A stretch of DNA of 64,000 nucleotides from Amphibalanus amphitrite. Lineage: Eukaryota > Arthropoda > Thecostraca > Balanomorpha > Balanidae. The position numbers and the translations under genes are program-made. Below the pieces are notes generated by a model, which saw only the letters and a program-made list of their open reading frames with translations, was not told the origin of the DNA and searched no databases. The stretch spans positions 62,001 through 126,000 of the forward strand of contig NW_024882917.1 of assembly GCF_019059575.1 (NCBI RefSeq), in the 5' to 3' direction. This document shows positions 45,230 through 56,691 of the stretch, piece after piece (position 1 is the stretch's first letter; every line of letters begins with the position of its first letter).

Positions 45230-45995
45230 TCGGAGGGCCGGTATGGGATTAAAGCTCAGCGACACTAAGGGCTTGTGATGCCTTCGGTTATCGCGGTAAC
45301 ACCCTCAGAATCACCGGCGTAGGGCCTCAGAGCCGCCGGTAAGGGGCCGTCATGCAGGTGTCGGTGTGGGCGCTCAGAGGTGCTAATGTGATTCTCTCAG
45401 AGGCGCCGCGCCGGTGAGGGTCCTTACAGGCGTTGCTATGGGCCCTTATAGACGCTGGTGTGGAGCCATTACAGACGGGTGTGGGGCCTTTAGAGCTGCT
45501 GATGCGAACCCTCTACAAGCCGGCAAGGGGTCTCAGTGACCGGCAAGGGGCCCTTAGACCGGCAGAAGAAGTCCTGTGGGGTCCTTAGAGACCGGTATGG
45601 TACTGTCAGACGCCGGTGGGGCCCTCAGAGTCACCGGTGTGGGGCCCTCAAAAGTCACCAGTGGGTGGCCTTTAGATGCGCAGGTGTTGGTTGGGTCCTC
45701 AGAGCCACCGATCTAGGGCTTTAATAGGCACTGGTGTAGGCACTCAGAGTTCGGGGTGTGAAACCCTCAGAGACACCAGTGTGGGCCCTCACAGGCGCCG
45801 ATGAGGGCCCAGCAGTTGCCGTTATGGGGCCCTCAGAAAAATAAGTGTGGGACCATCACAGGCGGGAAATGCCCCTAGAACTGGTCCCTCACAGGCCGGT
45901 AAGAACTCTCAGAGGCCAGTAACGGGCCTTTGGAGACCACCGAGGGGCCTTTAAGAGCCGCAAGAGGCCCTCAGAAGCCGGCTTGGGGCCCTTAT
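45230..45995. repeat. degenerate minisatellite, GGGCCCTCAGAG...CCGGTGTG unit
   Basis: Roughly 25-35-bp units containing GGCCCTCAGAG, CGCCGGTG and TGGG recur with many substitutions and length changes across about 0.77 kb. No coding sequence is supported. Confidence 0.85.
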
Positions 45996-46188
45996 GGAGC
46001 TCTTAGTGTGGCTATTTAGGGCCCATGAGGTGCTTTAACGAGCCCATGGGGCCCTTCAGCGAAATATGGCGAAAATATGGCGAAGTATGGCGAAATATGG
46101 CCTCAGCGGTCAATGGCGCCGCAGGGCCCCTCGTACCCGAGGGTCCCTTTGAAGTTCGAACCCGAGTCCTCTTAACACTAGAGATGTC

Positions 46189-46440
46189 AATCGGATACCA
46201 ACTTTTTGGTATACCGATACCAAACCGATACCAACTTGGTATTTGGTATTTCAATCCTAATGTGTTTGGTATTTTGTTGGTATTATGAACCCTTACTAAT
46301 GTATAAGAGGCTAAGAAATTGGTAAAAAGTTGGTATTTCCCTCATCTTTCAAAGTTGGTTCGGTTTCGGTATTTCCCCACGGTTTTGGTTGGCATTTGGT
46401 TTGGTATCGGTATTCCGATTTTCTGTAATTGACATCACTA
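46189..46440. mobile_element. hAT-type miniature element (uninterrupted relative of 29178-30642)
   Basis: It starts TAGAGATGTCAATCGG and ends ATTGACATCACTA. The interior is the GGTATC/TTGGTAT repeat-rich sequence seen, reversed, at 29178-29427. The flanking octamers are poor matches, partly because a TTAA element inserted immediately to the right. Confidence 0.8.
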
Positions 46441-46441
46441 G

Positions 46442-47628
46442 TTAACCTTCGCCCCAGTGGGGGGGGGGGGGCATATGTTACCACCCTGTCGCGTTTTTTG
46501 CGTATGAATAAAAAACCGCGGCGCGTAGCGCCGCGCCGCTTGGGGTAGCTTTTGGTACATCAATTTTGGACAATGTGTGAAATTTTTGACCCCAGGTCAT
46601 GTCAGGTCAGGTCACCAGGTCAAGTTAACTGACCAAGCCTAAAAAAAAGTTTGCAATCATGTCCAGCCTGCAATGTTTGTCAGAAAGGTTTTAAACTTGG
46701 TGGATTGCATGCTGTTATGGGCACCTACAATTTGTATATCTCGGATTTTTTATATCCGTGACCTAAGGTCAGGTCAGTGGCGTGACCTTTCCATTACAAG
46801 TCAATGGAGAAAAATGAAAATGCCTCTAGATCCGTGTGTACGCATAGGAACAGTCCAAATATTTCAGAATCACAATGATTTAGTCCACTCGTGACGACCA
46901 AGGGGTCTTTTTTGCTGATAGCCTCTAGAAAGGTCATCCGAGGTCATTTGAGGCTACAAACAGTTTTTTGCCAATAACTCGCGATTGGAAAGAGATAGAA
47001 CGCTGGGGATGGTTTCATTGTGTTTGTCTTGTTGAGACGCATCGACTGATATGCAACATGACCTTTTCCGGTCAAGTCATGACCTTGACCTGAGGTCAAA
47101 ATTTTCAAGTTGACCTTCCAAGGTCAAATTATAGTTCATTCGACGCGTCTCGGCGAGGGGAACACGATTCTGGCAATAGAAATGTCGTGGCTTTTTGTAG
47201 TCGAAAGTTATTGTCGAAAAACACTTTTCGTAAAAACGGCTATTTTTGGAGTTGTTGCCCTCTGGAGGCTAAACCGTTGACCTGAGGTCAATATTGATAA
47301 TGACCTTTTCAAAAGAAGAGTTCAAAAGCTACCGATTGTTGTTCCATGCGTTTTCCTAGCTATCATAGTTCCTGAGATAGCGGCATGTTTTCTGAAAAAT
47401 ATCATGACAATTGGCAAATTTTGACCTTTGATGACCTCTGGTGACCCCAATATTGCTCTAAGGTGAAAAATGACCGAAATACTTTCAAACGTACGCATTG
47501 AGAGCTATCGACTACTTTTTACCGCGTCTTTCTAGCCCTCGTAGTTTTTGAGTTAAAGGTGGGTGGTAACATATGCCCCCCCTCACTAGGGCGAAGTTGG
47601 CTGAGACCGCCACTGGGGCGCGGGTTAA
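46442..47628. mobile_element. TTAA-flanked transposon (subfamily E)
   Basis: TTAA at 46442-46445 and 47625-47628, ends CCTTCGCCCCAGTGG and CCACTGGGGCGCGGG. It aligns along 34551-35722 with few differences. Near its left end is the CCGCGGCGCGTAGCGCCGC palindrome. The right end carries an extra inner copy of the terminus (CACTAGGGCGAAG). Confidence 0.92.
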
Positions 47629-48456
47629 ACCCCTAGCTACGCCACTGTTTCATATGCATCATGCCAGGTATTTTAGGCTCGCCCCCCCAACTTGAAAATC
47701 GTTCCCGGGCCCCTGGACTTGTTTGTGTTTGTGGGTCAAATAGTTATTAGGCTATTAGTGGTCATGCAACTTTGCTGATCGCTATGAATTGTGTTAAAAA
47801 GTAGTTGCTCTTATGTGCCTTATTTTCTTTTTTCCTCTTATTCAATTGACTCGTAATTCGTAAATGCTCAAGCATTCAGCCTCACTTGACCTAAAGCGGC
47901 GCTAAGAACTAAATCGACGGAAGGTAAGTGTTATTTTAGGAGAACTGAACATCTCTTCAATAAGGATGGCAAAAGACGAGACGAGACAGCGGCTAATTTG
48001 ACCACCGACTAGCACTCCGCATGAGCTAAGCCCGTATCGTTGACACGGAAGTGCTCTGGAGAAACAGACCATTCAACCACGCATTGGGTTCCGGCCACCC
48101 CGAGGGGGGGTGGGGGGGGGGTCTGGTGGGACGACCGTCAGTTCGAGTCAAGGAAGAATTATCAACGATTGTGATTGGCTGGCTTTGGGGATGGAGCCGG
48201 CGCATGCATCTGACTTCAGCATTCCTCAGGACATGTCTTGTGCCCGCTGTCCGTTGTCCAGTCCGCAAGAGGGCGCCACACAGTCGCTGTCCAGTAGCGA
48301 TTGTGGCGCCACACTCGGTAGGAATCGGAACTAACTACATTGTCCGTCTGCATCACGAAACCGTGTCAGCCCAGGCATGACAGCTTGCTTCTCTGTGAGG
48401 TGTGATGGCATGGCTCGCGGATTACAGTAAGTCACATCCGTCTTTTGTATCCTCAG
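47629..48456. other. no gene supported
   Basis: A run GGGGGGGTGGGGGGGGGG lies at about 48103-48121. Overlapping open frames at 48026-48380 on both strands lack support. Confidence 0.3.
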
Positions 48457-48543
48457 GACCACCCCATCGTGACACAATTCCGAACTGGAGGGCAGCCCAA
48501 CACACAACCGGAGCATATGAAGGAGCAGATCAATCCCTTCTAG
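48457..48543 (+). CDS. possible terminal coding exon, partner exons not found
   Basis: An acceptor (TTTTGTATCCTCAG, ending 48456) precedes a frame of 28 codons ending at TAG 48541-48543 (DHPIVTQFRTGGQPNTQPEH...). About 155 bp further on lies AATAAA (48699-48704). This looks like the last exon and 3'UTR of a plus-strand gene. An alternative frame (48402-48647) also runs through without needing splicing, so the reading frame is uncertain. No upstream exon was recognised. Confidence 0.25.
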   Translation, partial: DHPIVTQFRTGGQPNTQPEHMKEQINPF

Positions 48544-48704
48544 GTGACCGTTTGAGCGGCCGGGGGGGGAGGTCTGTTCCGACGGGACACTCCTCTGCTA
48601 ATGAGATAGCCTCAGCCGATAGGACTCACCAAGTGGTGGTCAAATGAAATAATGAAATGTCAAATATCAAATCGGTATTTGGTTTCATATTGTTATACAA
48701 TAAA

Positions 48705-49958
48705 AGTGTATACCTTATCACCGTAACTTGCCTGATACCTATGTAAAGCAAAAGAGTCACACACATGATAGCAAAACGATATATGTGCAAATAAGCAAAA
48801 ATATGTTATAGGTGAGGTAATTAAGCTCAATTTTCGAACTTTCACATTTCATGCACATAAAAAACGCTGCATATTTCCATCACTCCTATGCAGGCAGTTT
48901 ATTTCCCACCAGGTCCAGCACTGAGCCCAAGGCCAGTCAGACAATTTGTTAGCGACAAACCAAAGGGTTGGAGTTACCCTGCCCAGCACGAATTTAGTGT
49001 AACCTTTCCTCCTAATTACTCCAAATCCCGGAAGACCGTCAAAAGGATACGAGGCGCCCCGCCAGGCGCCTGGCGCGAAGGGGTCCGGCGACAGGCTTAT
49101 CAGTAAACGACGCTCCCCTCCCCTCCCCCGCTGTGAGGAAGCGAGCGACTGGGGGAGGGGGTCGGTCTGATGACGGTCCAGGTATTCAGCAAATGCTACC
49201 ATGGTGGGAACACGCTGTAATTTGGTGGATTGTGCTCGCTGAGGCGTGTGATGCTAGGCGACACCGAATGATTGATGATCAAGTTCGGGGGCTAATTCAT
49301 AAGACGCGGGCTACTTACATAGAGCAGTAATCATTTCAGACTGAATGGCACGGAGTTGCAAAATGGGAGGCATGACTATTGGGCGCTCTATTTCGTTTAA
49401 CTGGTATTACAGGTTAAAATAGGACATTTGTAGTTCTATTGAAATCATTGTTAGCAATCATATCACTATCAGTGATGTATTGAATTGGAGGCTGGAGCTA
49501 CATATATTGAAGTCAGTGTTCAATAATAAACTGGCATGTAACCGAAGCACAACAGTCATTTTGGTTGCTGGTGGCTCGTAGTCTCTGTCTAAGCAAAACA
49601 TTAGGTTAACAACAGTCGACGATAAGCCATTTTGACCTGGGAGCGGAGGGACGATAACACTATCAAAGACCGACCTGGGGAGGGGATTATGGGTACCCCG
49701 GTGAGGAAATCGGGAAAGGGTAGCGTCGGGGCCGCGAGGGGGGGGGTTAACGAGGGCGGGGCCGGATTAGGACCCGTCCCGTTACTCGGCCGATGGGGGT
49801 GACAGGGGGACGCCAGATGTGCCCGGTTTGAGGGGGTCGGCAGATAACTCAGTGCGGAGGCGACTTCAGTCGGTGTTGGAGGGTCCTGGTGCGAGGTTCT
49901 GCGTGTAGTGAGAGACTAAGCGAGGTTCTGCGTGTTCAGTGAGCGAATACCGATAGCT
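48705..49958. other. no gene supported; possible exon at 48918-49104 and promoter patch 49.7-49.9 kb
   Basis: At 48888-49106 a plus-strand frame preceded by TTTCCCACCAG has protein-like content (RQFVSDKPKGWSYPAQHEF), and AATAAA follows near 49526. The opposite strand is also open, so I do not call it. The GC-rich stretch 49660-49950 directly upstream of the ATG at 49959 is a plausible TATA-less promoter. Confidence 0.25.
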
Positions 49959-51031
49959 ATGGATTGCTCTGAGGTGCGACAGGGAGGGCAGTTTTCGGCT
50001 CAGCAGATGGTAAGTGGAAGCTCAGTTGTGTGCTTTTGCAAACTTCAGTATAATGTAACTTTTCCGTTGCTCAAACACGGTGTCAGCCCGTTCAAGTTCC
50101 TGTAAATTCGGTATCCCGAATTATATCTCCGTATGCAAAATAATGTCATTGCTTTTATCCACTGCATTCAATAAATCATCGCTCAGCTTCATAACTTTGT
50201 CGTTACAATGTAATTTCTTCTTGCCAACAACCGCCTTTCCATTCCAGGATAACGGAGAGTTCTGCTACGGCATCCCCGCCTGGACAACCGCGTCAGGGTC
50301 CATCCCTTCTCATCCGGAGGTCCCCGCGCTCACCCCGAGTGGGGAAACACCAGAGGACGGTACAGAGCCACAGGAGGAGATCTACCCCTGTGAAGAGTGC
50401 GGTACCAACGCCACCACCAAATGTAAGCAAAACTTGTCCTATGCTATTTTCGCTATTGAACAGGTAACTCATGTGTGTAACTGATGTCAGATTTTTATCC
50501 ATTTGTAATTACATTACATATTTGTGGAAATATGATCAACGTTTTGCAAATATGATCAGATTCTATAATGATACATTCCCTGTAGCATATTATATTCACT
50601 CAAACGGTGAAAAAATATACATTTCGCTGCAAATATTCAACGATTTTATGTCAATAACAAATTTCAGCAGCAAACTAGTACGGTATTACAAACACTTTTC
50701 AGCCAAGTTAGCTCTAGCCTCTAACCTCCCTCCTCTCGCTCCCTCAGGCTGGCACCAGATGAGCTACGAGGAGTGGCTGGTGGACGTGCGACGCGTCGAG
50801 GCCCTCCGTCAACAATCCGCCGCCGCCGCCTCCGTGGCAGCCTCCTCTCGCCCCCCGCCTCAGGCGAACTCCCTCGAGATCGTCCTGAGTCACCGCGGTC
50901 GGCGCCGGAGACAGCAGTGGCCCCGTCCTGCGCCTCAGAACGCCGTGGCAAAACCTCTGCGCGTGCAGATGTTGAAGGTCCACCTCCGGCAGAAGATGAT
51001 GCCGGCGATCATGGAGGTTCCAGCCCAGCAG
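49959..51031 (+). CDS. 5' three exons of an unrecognised gene (incomplete)
   Basis: Exon 1 49959-50009 encodes MDCSEVRQGGQFSAQQM, ending at GTAAGT. Exon 2 50248-50422 follows ATTCCAG and encodes an acidic segment ending YPCEECGTNATTK, donor GTAAGC. Exon 3 starts at 50748 after CCCTCAG. Phases 0 and 1 join cleanly to give KCWHQMSYEEWLVDVRRVEA, so three Cys sit close together. After an Ala-rich stretch the reading frame is uncertain: the phase-consistent frame becomes Arg/Pro-rich, while the next frame gives an acidic Ser/Pro/Gly-rich tail. A C6 run near 50850 is the likely place for a length error. A donor CAG|GTGAGA is at 51032-51033. A Helitron-like element starts 150 bp later and no further exon is seen. 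Family not recognised. Confidence 0.55.
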
Positions 51032-51768
51032 GTGAGAATGGAGCGAACGGTGTGTGTGTGTCAGGGTACTGTTATAGTGTCACTGTCAAGATAATCCTGC
51101 TCTTATGGGCTCGTTTTCATAGTAGTGTGAAGTGCCTTTGCGATAGCTGCATACAATTTCAAGTATATCAGAGGGTGTTACAATCTACTATTATAAATCT
51201 TAAAAAGTCCGCCGCCCACGCCGCCGCCGTCGGGGTTACTCCCTAAAAGGCTTATTAAGGCGCCGTCGATTGACGCAGGATGGTGAAATTTTCACGACTC
51301 GTGGGTCACGTAAATGAACAGGTCGTATTAAATTTTGGGCACGATGCGGCCGGGGGTGCGCCCGTGGCGCGTGCTCATGTGCGCCATAGGGTTAGCATTA
51401 GAATCGGCATAAACACTTATTAAACAGGCTATTGCTCGGAAACGGTGAGGGCTACGGGGGTGAAATTTTCACGCCAAGTCTAGCGCGTACACTCATTTGT
51501 CGTATTAAATTTTCGAGGGTGTGGGTTCAGCGGTGTGCACGTGATAGGGCCGCGACCGGCGCCGAGCAGAGGGCACGTGCTTTAGGCTCAGTTGTTCGCT
51601 TAAAAACTGACTGGAAATAATCAGAGCCGGAAGGTCATTGACCTTTGACAACGAATACCGGCGCCGGGCACCGCTCGCAAAGGGGATTCGCCAGTAAATA
51701 CAATTAATTTATTTTTGCAATATCTCAGCCGTTTCTGGGCCGATTTAGCTGAAACTTGGACTGTCGGT

Positions 51769-53185
51769 GGTAGTGTAGTGTAGGGTAGGGTAGGGTAGGG
51801 TAGGGTAGGGTAGGGTAGGGTAGGGTAGGGTAGGGTAGGGTAGGGTAGGGTAGGGTAGGGTAGGGTGGGGTAGGGTAGGGGTAGGGTAGGGTAGGGTAGG
51901 GTAGGGTAGGGTGGGGTACCCAGCAAACATGCCCACATGGGTCCCATATGGGGTGAACATGGGCCAGATGGGCCCACGTGGGACATGGGCTACAGATGGG
52001 CTACCCATATGGGCCCCATATGGGATCAAGATGGGCCAAACGCATGTGGGCTGGAGATGGGCATCCCATGTGGGTCCCATATGGGGTGAACATGGGCCAG
52101 ATGGGCCCACGTGGGACATGGGCTACAGATGGGCTACCCATATGGGTCCCATGTGGGCGCCGCGTGGGTCCCATATGGGGCCTACGTGGGCTGGCCCATA
52201 TGGGTCCCACGTGTCACCCACTGCCATTCCCATGTGGGACCCATATGGAAGAGGTGGGGGGCCCATGTGGGCCCCATATGGGAACCATGTGGGCATGTTT
52301 GCTGGGTAGGGTAGGGTAGGGTAGGGTAGGGTAGGGTAGGGTAGGGTAGGGTAGGGTAGGGTAGGGTAGGGTTGGGTAGGGGATTGTAGGGTAGGGTAGG
52401 GTAGGGTAGGGGATTGTAGGGGATTGTAGGGTAGGGTAGGGTAGGGTAGGGTAGAGTTAGGTAGGGTAGAGTTAGGTAGGGTAGGGTAGGGTAGGGTAGG
52501 GTAGGGTAGGGTAGGGTAAGGTATAGGGTAGGGTAGGGTAGTGTAAGGGTAGGGTATGGTAGGGTAGGGTAGGGTAGGGTAGGGTAGGGTAGGGTAGGGT
52601 AGGGTAGGGTAGGGTAGTGTAAGGGTAGGGTAGGGTATGGTAGGGTAGGGTAGGGTAGGTTAGTGTAGGAGTAGGGTAGGGTAGGAGTAGGGTAGGGGTA
52701 GGGTAGGGTAGGGTAGGGTAGGGTAGTGTAAGGGTAGGGTAGGGTAGGGTAGGGTAGGGTAGTGTAAGGGTAGGGTAGGGTAGGGTAGGGTAGGGTAGGG
52801 TAGTGTAAAGGTAGGGTAGGGTATGGTAGGGTATGGTAGGGTAGGGTATGGTAGGGTAGGGTAGGGTAGGGTAGGGTAGGGTAGGAGTAGGGTAGGGTAG
52901 GGTAAGGGTAGGGTAAGGTAGGGTGGGGTAGGGTAGGGTAGGGTAGGAGTAGGGTAGGGTAGGGTAGGGTAGGGTAGGGTAGGTAGGGTAGGGTAGGGTA
53001 GGGTAGGGTAGGGTAGGGTAGGTAGGGTAGGGTAGGGTAGTGGTAAGGTAGGGTGGGGTAGGGTAGTGTAGTGTAGGGGTAGGGTAGGGCAGGGTATGGT
53101 AGGGTAGGGTAGGGTAGGGTAGGTAGGGTAGGGTAGGGTAGGGTAGGGTAGTGTAGGGGTAGGGTAGGGTAGGGTAGGGTAGGGT
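51769..53185. repeat. (TAGGG)n array, interrupted by a TA-flanked element
   Basis: Hundreds of bases of TAGGG pentamer with variants (TAGTG, TAGGGG, TATGG). It is split at 51917-52308 by a separate element. Long open frames of Pro-Tyr-Pro-Thr-Leu on the minus strand are repeat artefacts. Confidence 0.95.
51917..52308. mobile_element. TA-flanked miniature element rich in CCCATATGGG palindromes
   Basis: Inverted ends CCCAGCAAACATGCCCACAT lie between TA dinucleotides within the TAGGG array. The interior is a series of CCCATATGGG, CCCACGTGGG and CCCATGTGGG palindromes. It includes two nearly identical blocks of about 70 bp starting near 51941 and 52072. No coding content is present despite open frames in every direction. 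Confidence 0.82.
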
Positions 53186-53929
53186 TGCGTTCAGTAACAT
53201 CTCAACTTACAAAGGGCTCGAAGAACTCGCATGCATCACCATCATACCTTACAGTTCAATTAAAAGCAGTTACCCACTTCTACAAAAATCATACCAATAA
53301 AAATGCAAGTTTCTACACCCAAACTAATGCATCCGTTAATCATATATATCAAAACATACAGTTATCGCGTAAACCTGTACCTCTAGTCTACTATTATAAA
53401 TCTTAAAAAGTCCGCCGCCCACGCCGCCGCCGTCGGGGTTACTCCCAAAAACACTGAAAAAAGTTTTTACCATCAATTTACTAAGTTACTAGCTTTGGTA
53501 AATTTTACCATCAGCCTACCATCATATTACTACCAGCCTACTATGGTGCTGAATACTATCCTGCCTTGACATGTTGATATTACCATGGTTACGTTTATCA
53601 GGGGTGGTTTTGTACCCCAGTTTACAAGGTGGTAACCACCTGAGGCTAGTAGATACCCTCGTAAGCTAATATTCCCTACCATAGTAAAATCAACCTTTCC
53701 ACGGGCGGATCCAGCAGGTGAATTCGGCGATCAAGTCTCCTCCTTTCCATAGAGGTGTTTGCCAATTTTTGATATGTTGGAAGGAGCGTCATCCAAGGAC
53801 TAGCTGAGACCCTGAGCAATTAATAGTTTTATGGACGAAAGGCCAGAAATTTCTTGCAACAGTTCCCTGGGTGTGCTTCTGCTGCTATGGTAAGGTATAC
53901 CATGGCAACACCATGACAACACTACACCC

Positions 53930-54092
53930 TTACTAACAATCCACGTGCGTCTGACTCTGCTGCAGCGGCGCCGCCATGTCAGTTCCGGCCGCGCGCCGGC
54001 GTTGTGAAGGTGCTCCGTGGTTTTAAATATTTGAACGGTGATTGTGTGGGTGGTTAGCGTAGCTGACGGTGGAGGATACTCGGAAATAACAA
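53930..54092 (+). promoter_or_regulatory. GC-rich promoter-like patch and candidate first exon ending in a splice donor
   Basis: A CpG-rich patch (53960-54010) with GCCGCCATGTC, then AACAA|GTAAGTCG with GT at 54093-54094. The ATG here opens only about 16 codons, so the exon would be non-coding or carry a short upstream frame. Confidence 0.3.
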
Positions 54093-55270
54093 GTAAGTCG
54101 TTGTATCTTCAGCATAATAATACTTATCTCACGAGTGCCATTTCCAGCAAAGATCGCAGCCTTTGTTTCGGTTCATGTTGTTGAATTTCCTTGAGACCCT
54201 GTTGGACCGGGTAGGGGGAGGGTGGTGGGGTGGGTATCATTGCGGGCATTTCCCAGCGTCGGAAATCAACGTGTTTTTTTATTTGTTAACCCACGCCTCA
54301 CTGGGGTATGTGCTCTAACGCGCCCCACAGCACGTTACAGCACGTTACAGTGGGGGGGGGGGGGGCTCCTAACTCCGAAACTACTGGGCCGATTGTCAAA
54401 ATTCAAACGGCCCCTGGTAGCCCTGGAAATATTGTTGAGCGAAGCCTAATGTCATTGACCTCGAGGTCATCGATGACGTCACAGGTCAGGTCAAAGTAAA
54501 AATATCAGCGTCTTGGCACTCTGGGCGCCGGCCAACAAATCAGATCAGGCTCATTTTTTGTTTGCACACTCGTGAATATATGCGTAACATAACCTGAGGG
54601 TACCGAACTTGTACTTCGAATTTTTCAGGTCAAGGCCATCTCATCCCAGGTCACGAAAGCTTTATATCGTGCATCGGTGACGTGAGACATGTTTTATGGT
54701 TCATGTAGGCCATATATATCGAAATCAGTGTTGTATGTGTCAGTTTAGGCCATTTTAGCTGAATATAGCTGAGGTCAGGTCAGGTCACTTTAGGTCAAAA
54801 ATGGTCAAATTTTGAAGTTGACATTTTTCAACAAAAAAGGTGTTTGTCAGATGAAGTTCACATATATTCAACGCATATGTGTTCAAACACATATAGACCC
54901 CGTTTCCATGGGCATCACTGATCCAGATCAGCAAACTTAAATCGTATTATATTTCTCGAACTCTTCGTTACATGATATAATTCCAAGTGGATTAGGCTTA
55001 TATAATCAGTTAATCCCTTATTTTCATTTTCATATATTGTCTAACTATACTGGATTAGCTAATCCATTTTTACTGATCCGGATCAGTGATGCCCATGGAA
55101 ACGTGGTCATATTCTGCTTTTTTTTCATTCAGAAACGTATATGTAAAAAAATAAAAAATACAATTTCTGAGTTTTTATATTTATAATTTTCAAAATATTC
55201 AACATTTCGAAAGTCCGAAATCAGTTTGGTAGCCCTGTAGAGTCCACCCATGCAAAAAAAAGGATCTAGC

Positions 55271-56437
55271 TTAACCCTCAAGGCGGTGGGGGGGGGGGCA
55301 TTTTTTGCATCCATCTTTAGTTTTTTTTTTCGATATATCTCCAGAACCGCTGCGCCGATCTTCACCAAACTTTCAGTACCCTTTTGCACATTGTGACCAA
55401 ATTTTTTTTCCAAAGGCTATGATAAGTTGGCCGCTACGTCGGAGTGACGTCATTTCTGCCATTGTCGACCAAAAAAAAAGCTTCGCGGGAAGAGCTGTCA
55501 GGTCTATAAATTTGATTATGCATAAAAATGTTCAAGACATGAAATGTGTAGAATTACCAGGGCTACTATACTGTTCTCTCGATTTTGTTTTTGAAGTTGA
55601 CCCCAAAAATAAAAAGAAATAGATATAATAGCCAAAAAATCCCAAAAGTTTTTCGATTTTCGAAACAAACGGAATATATGTAATAGCCACTATGGACTTC
55701 TATTCACATTCCAAGTATTAGATCGATAACTCCTTTTTGCCAAGTTATAACAAAAAAAAAACTGTTCAAAATTAATGACGTCAAATTTTCAAACTCGATT
55801 TTGGCAATTCTAGACCACAAAGCGCAAAACAAAGACCACCATTAGACTCGCCGTGACGAGTGGCATCGAATCAATACCAATTTTATGCGAAACTATCAAC
55901 TTTGACCTGAAATTTGACCTTTTTGACCTGACATTGACCTGACCTCCACCAGAAAGTGACCAAAAAACCGTCCCTGATGGTCTTATAACCAACACCATTG
56001 AGGCGAATATGAAAAATTGGCCATAAAACATGCATCGCACAACCCTACTTAGTAAAGATAGGTTCATGTGCTGACCCTTGGTGATCGGACCTGGTATTAT
56101 CAGTGACCTCCAATAGCAACATATGCTCGTATAATAGGCAACTCACGCCCTATCGCTGATTTTTGACAAAATGCCCTTTACTCGATGTTGCAGCGCATTC
56201 CTTAAAAGACCCGTGAACGGTGAAACATTTTATCTTTGACTTGGCCTGTGATGTCATCGGTGACCCCGAGGTCAATGAAATTGAAGTTCCCTCGACAAAT
56301 TTAACAAGGCTATCGAACGCCATTTAAATTTTACCGATCCGTCATAGTAGCTTCGGAGATTCGGGGGGGGGGGTCAAAAATCCCCCCCCTCCCACCGCGC
56401 GGAAGGTAGCCGGGAGGCCCACCGCTTGCCGGGTTAA
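55271..56437. mobile_element. TTAA-flanked transposon (subfamily J)
   Basis: TTAA at 55271-55274 and 56434-56437. Left end CCCTCAAGGCGGTGGG; right end CCCACCGCTTGCCGGG with an inner repeated CACCGCG motif. G-run on the left, and a G-run/TCAAAAATC/C-run hairpin near 56364-56390 on the right. Confidence 0.8.
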
Positions 56438-56691
56438 AACTCAGATCTTGAGAGCGATTACCGTTGTTCAATGCTTTGCATCAAAATCGGCCGAACATGA
56501 TGTCACTCTGGCGTCATTTCCGGCCGATCTATAGTAGCTACGAAAATTTTATTAGTGCACAAGGTGTCAAATAAATTGATGCAGCCGAAGGTCCTAAAAG
56601 CTTTGTTTTGATACGTCCAGCGGTTTTAAAGATATTGCGTAAACACGAGAGGGGCTATGAATAGCCCTCCCCACAGTAGGGTGGGGGTTAA
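56438..56691. mobile_element. orphan right end of a TTAA transposon (subfamily L)
   Basis: This reads, in reverse, like 19690-19975 and ends in CCCCACAGTAGGGTGGGGG then TTAA (56688-56691). The matching left end is not found in this nest. Confidence 0.55.

Larger units (their letters stand above)
51184..53386 (+). mobile_element. Helitron-like element with internal TAGGG array, copy 1
   Basis: It starts TCTACTATTATAAATC after an A and ends CTCTAG before a T, the 5'-TC...CTRR-3' signature of Helitrons inserted between A and T. A weak ACAG...CTGT hairpin lies just before the 3' end (about 53357-53378). No Rep/helicase frame is present. The 5' part carries two related subrepeats (GTGAAATTTTCACG... 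at 51280 and 51455), then a 1.4-kb TAGGG array. Short tandem arrays inside non-autonomous Helitrons (DINE-1 and bivalve pearl types) are known. Confidence 0.75.

Noticed and set aside
46080-46180. tRNA-like motif GTTCGAACCCGAGTCC
   Set aside because: It resembles a T-loop, but no matching D-arm or acceptor stem can be placed at the right distance. No tRNA or rRNA gene was found in the window.
48849-49202. 117-codon minus-strand frame
   Set aside because: The plus strand is open over most of the same stretch and neither product is recognisable. No promoter or splice support decides between them.
51911-52319. Open frames giving Met-Gly-Pro-Tyr-Gly-Ser-His repeats
   Set aside because: They come from CCCATATGGG palindromes inside the TA-flanked element. 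Several frames on both strands give similar peptides, so none is under coding constraint.
51769-53185. Telomere or interstitial telomeric sequence
   Set aside because: The unit is TAGGG, which differs from TTAGG and TTAGGG. It sits inside Helitron-like copies at a fixed relative position and recurs 7 kb away, so it is element-borne.
52472-53200. 242-codon minus-strand open frame of Pro-Tyr-Pro-Thr-Leu repeats
   Set aside because: A pentamer (CCCTA)n is open in all frames when the unit has no stop. The peptide is a mechanical translation of the satellite. The same applies to 59827-60486 and 51621-52119.
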